From contig NW_019091555.1 in assembly GCF_001949145.1 (NCBI RefSeq), positions 249,425 to 313,424 on the forward strand: DNA of 64,000 nucleotides. The letters are read 5' to 3'. A program made the position numbers and the translations under genes. Below are positions 10,901 through 22,900 of this stretch, in pieces (positions within the stretch are counted from its first letter, which is position 1; every line of letters starts with the position of its first letter). The notes below the pieces were generated by a model. The model ran no database searches. It was not told the DNA's origin and saw only the letters and a list, made by a program, of their open reading frames with translations. This stretch comes from Acanthaster planci. Lineage: Eukaryota; Echinodermata; Asteroidea; Valvatida; Acanthasteridae.

Positions 10901-13900
10901 TACTTTTCTACCAACATTTGGTTTATCGGCCACAGAATGCACATGAACAGAGAATTTACTGGCCTGCCGCCTTGTGGGCAATTACTCTATCCCAAGTACT
11001 GTATTATAGGAGGAACCGTTGCCGTAGTTGGGAACAAGATTGAAAGCATATGATCTGTTTAAAACCTTTAGGATGTTCGGCCTTGTTTCAGGGCATTGCC
11101 CTGGTATGTGCTGGGCCTAGACAACAGATAAAACCACTAGCAAACAAACACATCCCTTGAAGTGGTTGATAGTGGTTGGTCACATTATCAGAGATTACTG
11201 GGATAGCAGGTATTCTTCTCAACTGTGACAGGCTCAAAATAAATTCATGAGCTGATCATAGAAAACGTCTGAAAATACGGTTATAGTTTTTGGCAGTCTC
11301 AGTGCCAGAGAAAATACCATAGACTAATCCGATTAGATGCCATAACTGCGATGGCGCGGCACTCAGACACACATTCTTCAGCTTGACACGTGAAATCACG
11401 TCACCCTATTTGTCAAAGAAGTATGTTACACAGACATACCACCAGTCCACAAGCAGTGTGCCATTGCAGTAATGGCTTCAAATTTTGATGTCGACTTATG
11501 CCTCAGATGAGTTGCACAAAAAGTGATGAAACTACATGTGCATTTACTAGCAGTTAAGATACTTGCTACAAAAAAGTTGCCAGGAATATTTAATTGCCTA
11601 CTTAGTCTCTAGGGAAAGAAAACAAAAATGGAGAGATTGCGATAAAATTATTTGCTGCATGCACTAACTAGGCTAAAAACCAATTGTACAGTTCAAATAA
11701 ATGATGCAGGCGTTGTCATTCAGTCGTTCAAATTTGTTTGTAGTGCAGAGCTACACATACGGGAACTTTGCCTCACCGTCCAGTAATCTGTGAGGGTGAA
11801 ATGTCTATGTATGAATTGACTTTTTGCTGGGGGGGAATTCAATTCAATTTTAATTTTCTTTTTTGTTTCGTTTTGTTTCACCAATGCAAACCTTCTTTTG
11901 TGAAGAAAGGGCAGTACCAGACCAAGAAATGTAGTAAAAATTATCTTGCAAATGTACACGTACATGTACCTGTACCCAGTATAAACATAAAAAAATCCCA
12001 CATTTACATTGTAGGCAGAGTGTGCAGATGTGTAACATTCAAATACATGTAATGGGACCTTAATGTTATGTTTTTCTTGCTTATGGTTGCAACAATGTTT
12101 TTGCTTGTTTTATTTTCACTTTTAGTGAAACGATCAATGAATATTGTTGTAGATTGCTGTCACTTACAGTTTCATTCGTTTGGTAGAAGATACAGGTGTC
12201 AATTTCATGCTTAATGTAAGCAAATGAACTTTAATTCTTTTATATTGATCTAGGAGTTTGAAGCTGTGAGGGCATTGACCAGTTCTGTCTTTTTTTCCCG
12301 GTTAATGGGTCTAAAAATCATCAGACAGGTATAAAATCCAAAAGTCATTTTCTTTGCACTGAGCATGTTAATTAATAACGTTGCAGGGGCATGTACCAAA
12401 ACTAAATGCCTCACACCAGATGTTGCATATTGTCAGCATCATTAAATTGGGGATTGGGGCTTGCTTTGACATTTATTTTTAAACAGTTGAGATAAGAAGG
12501 TGTTTTTGGAATCTGCTGCATGTTTTATCAGGTATGCGTTTAAAAATACATTGACATGTACTGAGGAAACATTGCTACATGTGATCAGCCAAGCTAACAA
12601 AGTCTGAATGCCAGAGCCATTGAGTTTGGAGGTCTTTGAAAGAATCTTGCACAGAGTCAGGAATCCTTAATATTCTTTACATACAAAAGGTCCACTTTCA
12701 TCAGGATGATATGCTAAAAATAAGGAGTTCAGTTTGCTCTTTCTCATGTGGAATCACATTTTGTTGAGTGGGGACATATGGGTCGTTCCACAAAGTTTGG
12801 GCACAGTTTGTGACGGCGTCCCTTGTTACATCAGTGAAAATAAACATCTTTTTTCCCTGCATGTGGATTCTAAATTGACATTGTTCTAAATCTTGCTAGG
12901 TTCTTGTAGTGGTGTGCTTCATCTTTGCTGAATAATATGACTTAATCTGTCGTAATGTGAAAATAATGGGCAATGAAAGTTACCGATGTAACAAGTGACG
13001 CCGTCACAAACTGTGCCCGAACTTCATGGAATGACCCATATACATACGTACATGAACATGTACCGGTATGTAACAGTAGCAGACACAGGAAATGTCAGTG
13101 TGCTTGTGTGTGTTGGAAGCCCCTCAATCATTATAATGATTCCACATTTCAGTATTGTCTTTGTGTTTTCCTCAAAAATTGAGCACCCACTGAACTCAAG
13201 GTTTTAGACAGATGTCTCAAAACTTGCTCTGGTGATCTGGGGTTACAAGAGTTTTGTAGACCCGTGGATTGGAAAAAGTTCATGTGCACAGGAAGAAAAT
13301 ACCTCTTACAGTCCTCAGCACTCCAATTTGACTAAAAAACAAATGTCACAAATCCTTTGAGATTCAGAAAGATGATTTCTTCAATGGAAGAATAATGCTA
13401 TGGACCTTGAGCAGTATGAATGGGAAAGCCAAATGATGCATGGTGTGGCGCATCCAGTGCTGAACTCTTGACCTGTAATGTATGCGGGTTTGGTGCATTC
13501 CATCTGAGCCCTCCTGGGGTGAGTCCACCTTTGGACGAAGGGGTCACACGGAGCGCTCTCGTGTCATTTCTCAAAAGCACGACCAGAACGTGCCTATATC
13601 CACCCGCTCTTTCTCGTTAAGATACAAATAGGAGAAAGGCCAGAAACAGAAAGGTTGATGCTTTTTAAACCACCCCCTCAAGATCTTTCAAAATCTGACG
13701 GGAGATTTTGGATAGACATGTTTGTTGTGGAAAAGTTTTAGGGAAAAAAAAAACCAGCGTTGAGTTTGTCACAGGTCCTTTGTAAACTCATTTTGCAAGT
13801 CCTTTTGCCAATCCTTTTGCAGGTTCAGTTACATGTAGAATAATATTAGCTCGCAATATGCTTTTTGTCACTAGTCCATTTAATAGCCAGGACTCGACTT

Positions 13901-16900
13901 GAGGTACGACTTGTGAGGGACGTGCACTGACTTGCGGGGACTTGTGATGTGCTCCGACTATAACACTGCCATCCTCTGGTACATGTACATCGCTCACGTC
14001 CCTTGATGCCCCTCAAAATGTAAAGTGCCAAGAATATCAATTTTTTTATGTACAGCAGTCAAAGAGGATTCAGGAAGGATTTTGACAGAAGTGCTCCCCA
14101 AGGTTTTTAAGGATAATGGATAATAACGTGTCTGCTGCGATTGCATGACAAGTGTCTGAGCAGCCAAATGAGAATCTCCTGCTGCAATCAAGGAAGCTTT
14201 TGTACGTTGTGTTAAATGATGGGGGAGATGCATGCCTGAAAAAGTGCAGTGAACTTGGCGATCTTGGCACCTGTATCTGACACATTTGCAGGTTGCATCT
14301 CACTGCAATTCATCATTTGTTTTATGAACACTGGACAGCAAAAGAAACTTGCCACTTCTGTCAAAGGCCACACATAAAAAGATTAAGATAATCACTTACT
14401 TTTGGGCATGTGATTAGGAAGGGGTATTGCAGCATAGCTGTGTACAAAAATTGTTTATTTCTGTGGAGTGAATTTTTATGTGTGGCCTTTGACAGCAGTG
14501 GCAAAGTTTCTTTTGCTGTCCAGTGTATATTTCAGGAGTGTGTACATTCACTGTATGTATGCTGTTGCCACCTGAAAAGGCACATGTAAGTTGAAATCCT
14601 GAAAAAACACGTTCATATACTGGTATAAAGTCCTGTTTACTGGTACTTGACTTTTTGGTTTCGTTTGTTTTTCAATTTTCAAGACAGGTGTAAAAAATTG
14701 TCAAGGGAGGAGGTCTTTTATTTGTTTGTGTTTCTTGCAAGCACAAATTCTCAAGTGATTAATGGGCAGTAGAGCCATAAATTGGGCAGTTGCGCATGGC
14801 TGGTTTGGGGAGGAGAGTGGGATGGGGGGGAGGCAGGAACTGCAAGAGTACATACATGTACATTGTACATGTACATGTATACCATCCTCTCTGTTCTACT
14901 CCGAAATAAATATATCAGAAGCAGGGGCTAGATGGAAGTACTGTGCTCCATCCATGATGTCAAAAAAATGAGAGAGGTATAGTACATGGATGAGAGACAC
15001 TTGAATACCATAGCTACTGGGTGTCCCCGGTGCGCCCATGTGCAGCATAGACATTACCAGGCTTGTGTACTTGGAGTAGTTTCTGAAGGTCGCGTTTTGT
15101 CCACGCCACTGGCATGAGAACCACTTTGACCTTCACTGGTTGTTCTCATCAACAGTCCATGCAGTGTTATCTTTAGGCTCTGTCCCTCAGTGACCAGTTC
15201 ATAATTGTCTATATATTTTTCTTTTTCAAGCTGCCCAGCTTTTGTAGTTCTCAACGGTTGGATGGTGCATCTGACCCGTCCACTGTTGGGCCGTCCAAAG
15301 TCTGTCAGCTCGGAGTCACCCCCTTCGTATTGATAATAGTTTGCCGAGCTTGCCTCTGCACCTTCACCAGTTCAGTGACTCAGGGAAGGTTGAGAAGAGA
15401 TAGATAACTAACTTCCCTAATACACCTGTAGACACATGACGCCATTAGTTAGCTACCGGCATGATTCAATCTGCATGATAAATTGATGATTAAGAGGGTA
15501 TATGTACGCAGCTCTTTCTCCTGTAATCTCCACATACAATGCAGTTACTTCTGTTACAGAGGAGTTTTAAAGACTGTCTGTTCATGGTTTAATTTTACTA
15601 TCCGTGCAAGTGTAACGGTGTTATTCATTTTCTATAATATTATTGATTTTTTTTTGTCAAAAGAGGCTAAGAGAGCTTTTGTCCGAAATCTGTTACACAC
15701 AGTCGAAATGGAAGAGTCTCCCGATGAGTGGACCAAGTCAATTCTGTAAACTGCACTGGTACATGTACCAGTATAGTCAGCAAAATCCACCTGGAGTGTG
15801 GAACAACACCTAAATCCTGTGTACATTGTCGGTTTGTTTGTTCAATGGAGCTCGGGAACAAGACCCTTGCTCTGTGTTTGTTCCAATCCATGTGCAGGTC
15901 CAACAAAACCCAACTGGACTTACATGTTACCCCCCCCCGTGGTGCTCTGTGCACCACACAGGCTCATGTGCCTGTACATAATAATAGACATCAAATGGGC
16001 CTCATTTGTAAGCTTCATGCATAGAGCTGTATACTTCATGCTGCCCCACAATGCTCCCCAGTTGGGGGGAGAACCAGCTGGCGGGTTAAATTCATTCAGG
16101 GAGACTTGTAGTTCCAGTAGTCGTAGCATGGAAGAATATGGTTAGAGTGGAACTTAAACACTCAACTGCTTTTTTGGAACCATCTAAGAAGGGAGGGGTA
16201 CCGGGTGGTTTTTACCACCGCTAACAACTTGGCCATCCTGTACCTGATTTTTTTTTTTAAACTGGGAATAGAAACACTTCTGATCAGTACATCTGTGGAG
16301 CCGTCAACTCAATTTTGCTTATGGTCTTCTTGTTACGGTCATTTGGAGTTGAAGGCCACACACGCCAGCCCGTGTGCATTGAGCGTGGCAGTGGAAAAGC
16401 ATACATTTTCAGCTGACCCGTCTAGGGAAAAATGGCCGCTGCCAAAAAATGACGGCTAAGAGTCACATACAAAATTTCCTAAAATCTCGGCTTGTGAAAA
16501 AATGCACTGTGGAGATATCAGAAACACAGTTGGGGGAGAGGGGAGATTGTTCCCCTCTGGCTCCTTTAGGATGTAACAGGTCAGTTTCTGCTTTGAGGTG
16601 AATTTTCTCTTGCATTTAACATTTATTTCATTTCTTAAGCGTCATTTCTTTTAACAATATTCAATAGCACTGTAAATATCAAAATAGCAAAAATAATATG
16701 ATTATACAATAACAATTACATAAAACTACAATTAAAATTATAATTAAAAATTACGAAACTACATGTAAATTACAGGTTCAACTTATGCTTAATAAAGCAT
16801 AAATTTATATGAATAAGACCTTGTTAATTATAACATTTATTAAAAAGGTGCGTCTTGATCCAACGCTTGAACTCGTTTTCATTTGTAATATCTTTCAACT

Positions 16901-19900
16901 GGTTTGGCAAAGAATTCTACAACATCAGTCCAGCTATAGCAAATCCCCTGTTGTTAAGTTTATTATACGATCAGGGAACCTGAAGACTCAAGGTTGCATT
17001 TGACACACTTTTGAATGAAAGGTTTCCCCCTGTTACTCCTGGTGAGCTTTGAACGCAGGAAACAGTGACTAAGTTTGATAATTGGTTCTGTCCTTTTTCC
17101 AGGAACTGAAGAATCTACTGTATGAGGCCCAGGAGTCAGCCCCAGACCCCGAGGGTGAGTGCTGATGTGCTATTTGCCTCACGTTTTAGGCCAGGCAAAC
17201 AGATTATGTTTTCAAGTTATCCAACCCAGCCAGTACCCAATTTCGTGGCGCTACCACTAAGTACTGGTACATGATTATATGCAACAGAGGTTACAAGTAT
17301 TTCAAGGAGACCGTAAGCAGTAAGCTCGGCAGAAGGCACATAAACCTTGAAGGAAAAATTTGCTGAAGCGAGACGTAACAATGGGCATATGTACATATGC
17401 ATGCATAACCACAAGCACATTCTAGTAAGCACAATTTTTCTGCTGTTAAGCAGCTCCGTGGAAGTGCTCAGAATCTTTTCTTTTTTTTATTTGAAAAGTT
17501 GAATGTGTAGAAAACGAGGCCATCCTTGGAGGAAGGAATAATTCTACCTTATATTTTTTGACCAAAAAACATTAGATTAAAAATGTTTCACCCCTGTATC
17601 CACCCTAATTTTGTTTTGATGTACCCGTTACATGTAATACAGCCATTTTGGGGCAAAAGTGATGTCAATTTTGTGGCGTCTGTAGTTGCCCGTTCATAGC
17701 TTTTCTTCCCCTGTAACCCTCACTCGCCAATTTGAGGTGAAACATGAGCCATACTTGACATATTTAACCAAAAGTTAAGAATTTGAATGCCTTAAATCTT
17801 ACTCTATAGCAATATTGATAGCACAGTTCAAACGTTTTAGATCTTCACTTCACAAACACTACCAAAAAATGATTGGGAGAGAGATAGGCAAAATATATCA
17901 CCAACCTACAGAAAGAGCCTAGATACAGGAAAAATGAGACTAGTATCTCAAATAGCAAATATGGTGCTGATTTTTGTAACTTTTGACGAAAGCATGACAG
18001 AAAAAGCCAAAGATAACGCTGTTTTGGGCATTGTAATATCTTGAGCCTGTTCGGTCTTTCAACAGCACATGCCCCAACTGAAATGCATCTGAGGTCATAG
18101 GCCCTATCAGTGCCGTTTAGCACAGCCATTCCCTGCCTCACGCATGTGCTTGTTCCCATAAGACCTTGCCTTTTTGAAATACTGGACTGGCTCATTATAA
18201 ACAAAAAGCTTTGATTGAGTCGATGCGAACATCATAACGGTTTGCACCTAGATTTTCAGTGGATCTATTGCCATCGATTTTTAATTCTAGTTTCAATTTT
18301 GAACTCAAAGGATTTGGAATTTTTGAGTCCCCCTGGAAGAGTTTCTCAGTCGTTAGACAGAAAGTTTACTTGTGTTTGAATGCCCGAATGAACCCAATAT
18401 TGATTGCATAATTTGGCAGTGTCTGGGGAAGCCATAGTGGAGAGGCATTATGCCAAATTCGAGGAGACGTTTCTGAAACTCTGCGAGAAAGAGCTGACCA
18501 AAATCAACACATTCTTCAGTGGTAAGTTTGTCTACAAATCTTGTTTTCATATTGGTAAAAGTGCATAAAATACATGTTTGAGGCCGCATCTGAATCTCTT
18601 GTCTAGAGCAAGGTCCACATGTAGGTCTTCGCTCCATTGGAAATGCGTGGAGACGCGCAGACAATAGACCTAGCCGTAGCTCTGGAAGCCCGTTTCGGAC
18701 ACGGCCTGATTCAGATGTACTGGTACCATATAAAAATGGAATAATGTAGTTGTAAAATAGATAGGTACGGAAAAAATTGAGAAGGAATAAAAGACTAGCC
18801 CCGGTAGTTTTTGAAAATAACATGGACGGAAAAAATTCAGTCGTGTGGTTGTTCTCATGTATAGTTTCACCCCATGGGAGGGGAACACGGGACAAGGCTA
18901 ATCTGATTGTCCTTCAACAGCTGATGCTAGGAAATGATCAACTTCCATTTCATGTGTCAGTTCCGAGCTCCTGCGGCAGGGTTCTCCGAGGCTTCCAGGC
19001 ATGAGGGGATGATTTGTAGACACACTTGTGGGGTCCCGCTGTCAGGTGTAAATATTGTCATCGTTTCCTCTGTGGCAGGGAGGAAGAGGGTAGCATGGAT
19101 GGGACAGTAGGGAGGTGAAATATCTCCATCAGGGGTTGAATCACTCAATTGCCGGGGGAGGGGGGATTTCCAGGTTTCCCTGGATGGCTTAGATTTAGGC
19201 TTCTTCCTGCAATTGTCAGTTTCTTATCTCGTCTGTTTTGATATGATTGGATGTGATCGGAAGACCCACCTTTTAAACAACCTGTTCCTAGAAAAACGTG
19301 TTGCATCTTTGGGTCAGCAGGGGCAGTGACCTCACAGTCATAGTGCCTCTTTTAACCTGCTGTGGCCTGACGCACAGGTACAGGCTTGGTGTACCTTTTT
19401 CGGACATTTGTTTAAAAGAATAAAATTCCTGTGGGCTACACATTTTTGGGCACATTGTTTCAAACCCAGTGATAGGCCCCTTTCCTTTGTATGCAAAGAT
19501 GGTCTCTTACATGTAGACATGGTAGTAGTTATTGTTATGAAACACCAGAGACAGCTTGCTCAAGGCTCTCACTGCGGATATTCTTAGATTTGTGAATTGC
19601 AAAGCTGAGGGTGTTTTGGGGCATACTCGAAAAAGGTAAAACAAGGAGCTGAACCAGGGGTTGTACAGGGTAACTGTCCAATAACGCTGGATTGCCAAAA
19701 CATTCAACCGGTGTCCAACAAAACAGTGATACATGTACATGTAGCTCAACTGGTGTTTAATAAAACAGCAATACATGTAAGTCAACTGGTGTCCAACAGT
19801 TATTGGCTACACCTGCCGAAAGGCACCCTGAATTGCCTGAATTAGGTTCACAGGTACACGGGCACAACTTCAGTGTGTTGGAAATTCTTCACCTTGTCTG

Positions 19901-22900
19901 ATTTCTCCTCCCGTGCCTTCATCGACAGAGAAGGAAGCGGAAGCCATGCGGCGCTTTGCGCAGCTCTCGGATGAGCTCCGGCAGGTGGACTCGCAGACGG
20001 TGGCCAACAGCGCCACGCTGCGCCGTCGCCGCAGCAGCATCTTTCTCCTGGACAACAGCGAGGTCAAGGTGGCCAAGTCGGACCGGCGGAAGGTCAGCGA
20101 CCTCAAGCTGGCCTTTAGCGAGTTCTACCTCAGCCTGGTCCTGCTGCAAAATTACCAGGTAGTCTCTTTTTTTTAGATTAAGCTGTGGGAATAATTGGGT
20201 TTGAGGACTCAAGGGACTCACCTTGAGTAAATTGGAGGCTGCTGATTGCACTGTAAGACTGAGGAAGATAGTAGAGGTAGAGAAAAGGATAAAAAGAGCA
20301 GGGTCTGGCCTGCGATCAGAGTCGGGCCAAAAATCGTAAACTGAAAAATCAAGTTTATAAATTGTTTATCTTGAATGTTGCTAGCAGCCAGTCACTCCCC
20401 CACAGCCAGGTGCATTTCTGTTTGGCAGAATTTAATTTTCTTTAACCCTAACCCTCCTCAGTCCTCCAACAGGTGAAGGATTGAGGAGGGTTAGGGTTAA
20501 GCAAGAAACATTTAGTTGATTTAAAGTCTGGTGCAAAAGAGAACTTCATGGGAGGGGGAGAAGTAATGCAGGAAACACTTCTGTCTCACAAAATAGTTTC
20601 TTTTTTCAGTTTTCAAAGAATTTCCTTCATTTTGGATGAAGAATTCTAGAATATTTAGAAAAAATAGGCTCGTGATCCTGGACTTTCTTAAATGCAGCCA
20701 AGTTTTTCCATATTTGTGAGTTAACTTCTCCAGCAGTAGTAGATCATTTCAGTACGTTGCGAGTTCTGCATGAGAAAGTATTAATCTATTTAATGATGCT
20801 ATTTATAGCCCTAGCAAGTCCTGCATGAACGCTGCGTAACTAGATACAGGGATGTATTTACCAGCTTTTGTGCATGATCAAACATAACATTAACACTCAG
20901 AGACCCCCCATGAGTTAATGGTATGTTTCATGTCGTGGCTACACTGCACCTTTCATGTACAAACTGGAACCAAGTTACATGTATGTAAACCAACTAACTG
21001 TGGTTCCTTGAAGAATACAAAGGACTGTGTACATTATATTGAGCTGATGGAAAAAGTTGGGGATATCTTTTGGAATACCCGCTGCAGACTTGATCGTGAA
21101 GTACAATTTTGGAACATTACTGGTTTATTATCATTTTTTAAGCAGAGCCAGATGGCTTTGAAGCCCCTCTGTCCTTCTGCTGTGAAGTCAGATGATTTTT
21201 GTGGTTAGAATCCCGTTTGATAAAATCCTTAATAACCGTAACTGTAGAAGTATGATATTAACAAGGTCCAGGGTTCGCTTTCTTTTATCATCTTTGGTCC
21301 TTTCTCCTTTGTCGCAACAGAAACTGAACTTCACAGGGTTCCGGAAGATTCTGAAGAAATATGACAAGATGATGAAGAGCGTGAAAGGGGCTGAGTTTCG
21401 GATCTCAAAGGTGGAGTCAGCGCCATTCTACACCAGCAAACACATTGACAATCTGATCCTTGAAACAGAGGTAAAAGGAGTTTACAGAATAGTTTTCAAA
21501 GGAAGAAATCAGGGAAATTGTGCAGAATGCAGCGATGAGAATGGTCAATAAAGTTCGCAGATTCCGATGTTGCATTGTTAGTACTATTTTCCTGGATACC
21601 AAGATAATAATTCCACAATATTGCTCATGGAGTTCAAACCAAACCTCAAGTTTAGTGGCCTAACTACTCACCCACTCGTGGTGGTTAAGACAAACATCCT
21701 ACAGTCTCTCTGAGTAGCAGGCCAGGATTTTTATGGGGTCTAGTGTCTTCCTTGCAGACGTCCTACATCAACGACTTAGAGGAAGGCAACAGACAGAAAG
21801 CTATGAACAAGTTACGGGTACCTCCTCTAGGGGCAAAGGTAGGTTGACAACAGTTTATCTCGTCCCTTCATAATGTGACATCACCCGTAAAATGGGAATA
21901 TCACCCATGAAAAAAACCAAGAGAGGATAAGGGTTTTACCAGCAGTGAAGGAAGCAGCAATCGACTTTTCGTGTCCTCTGAGATAATTTCATGATGCTGT
22001 TTTTCTTATTTTCCTTTGATCAGGGAACCAACTGGACCACATTTCGCATGGGCTTGTTTTCAGGAATCTTCCTTGTCCTGCTGCTGCTCATCATATTAGC
22101 AGGTAGATCACTTTACCTTTTTTCTCCTCCCATGAATCTGTAGCCTAGTGTTCACGCTTACGAATCAATGCCAATCAAGGTCCTTTTGAGTTGTGCTGCC
22201 AGGACTAAACAAGTGTAGACTCACTGAGCCTGGACCATTTTCTCAAACTCTAGCTTTGTATCTATCTCTTGTACCATCTCTTGCTGAGGAATCAATGGAA
22301 AGCTTTTGATATTTGAAACCAGATGGAAAAACAGTGAAGTAGTTATGTGTCCTGAAGCAGACCTCTGAGCTGTAATGTGACAAAGTCCTCCAAAATTGTG
22401 GAAATGAAATTTCACAAAGCCACTGCCAAAGATGTCTAGAATTTGAAAAACACTCCAGCTGCGGATCTTAGAACGCTATCATTAATATCGTTATTGACCC
22501 TGCTAAAGTCCAGGGACAGTGTTAGGGTAGAACTAGTACTCAGGTTGAGATACATGTGTGAGCCTGTTCTTCATTCATTTCTGGACTTGAAGCGGGATTT
22601 ACTGGGCCTCGGTTTTTATCCTGAGATCAGGTTACAGGCTGCATCCTCAAAAATGTTTCATAGGCTCCTCACTTGGTTGTTCATGACTCAGTATAGGCCA
22701 GCCCTCTGCTGCAGGAATACCAAATCTTACAATCAGCAGCCAAAGTTTTGAAAGGCATCATTTCTAACACTCGAAGACTCTAGACATTTCACTCTAGACA
22801 TCTCATTGACTCAAGGACCAGTGTTGTAGTCGAGACCTTCACAAGACCAGACACAAGACCATGTGCCAGACCATGCACAAGACCATGCACAAGTAACAGG

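Larger units (their letters stand above)
8043..17102 (+). other. XPR1 intron 1 (9.06 kb), transposon-rich
   Basis: I found no supported exon in this intron. It holds two full and one partial CCCAACTATAGTTGGG elements (8241-8593, 9684-10045, 10600-10780), a three-copy tandem repeat (9141-9370), a pair of ~150-bp direct repeats (10240-10440 and 11060-11210), inverted-repeat elements at 12780-13037 and 14328-14526, a diverged hAT-like copy (13755-13978), and an AT-rich stretch (16630-16810). The rest has no structure I can name. Confidence 0.7.
7974..21838 (+). other. XPR1: XPR1 exons 1-6: SPX domain
   Basis: These exons encode residues 1-228, the cytosolic SPX sensor. Visible ligand residues are Y22 and K26 (IRYE, ELK) and the lysine cluster K160, K163, K164 and K167 in [11 protein letters not shown], which match the human InsP-binding set I recall (Y22, K26, K158, K161, K162, K165). 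Between them an arginine-rich loop ([12 protein letters not shown]) replaces the human RQRRK loop. The [20 protein letters not shown] helix is nearly identical to human. Exon 2 codes for only 17 residues after a 9-kb intron. Confidence 0.93.

Noticed and set aside
16809-17003. Retrotransposon fragment suggested by [12 protein letters not shown]-like ORF
   Set aside because: The similarity to degenerate LINE-derived reading frames is only an impression. No reverse-transcriptase motif is present.
20442-20500. Interstitial telomere repeat (CCCTAA)
   Set aside because: There are only one or two units on each side in inverted arrangement with a fixed loop. It is an element, not a telomeric array.
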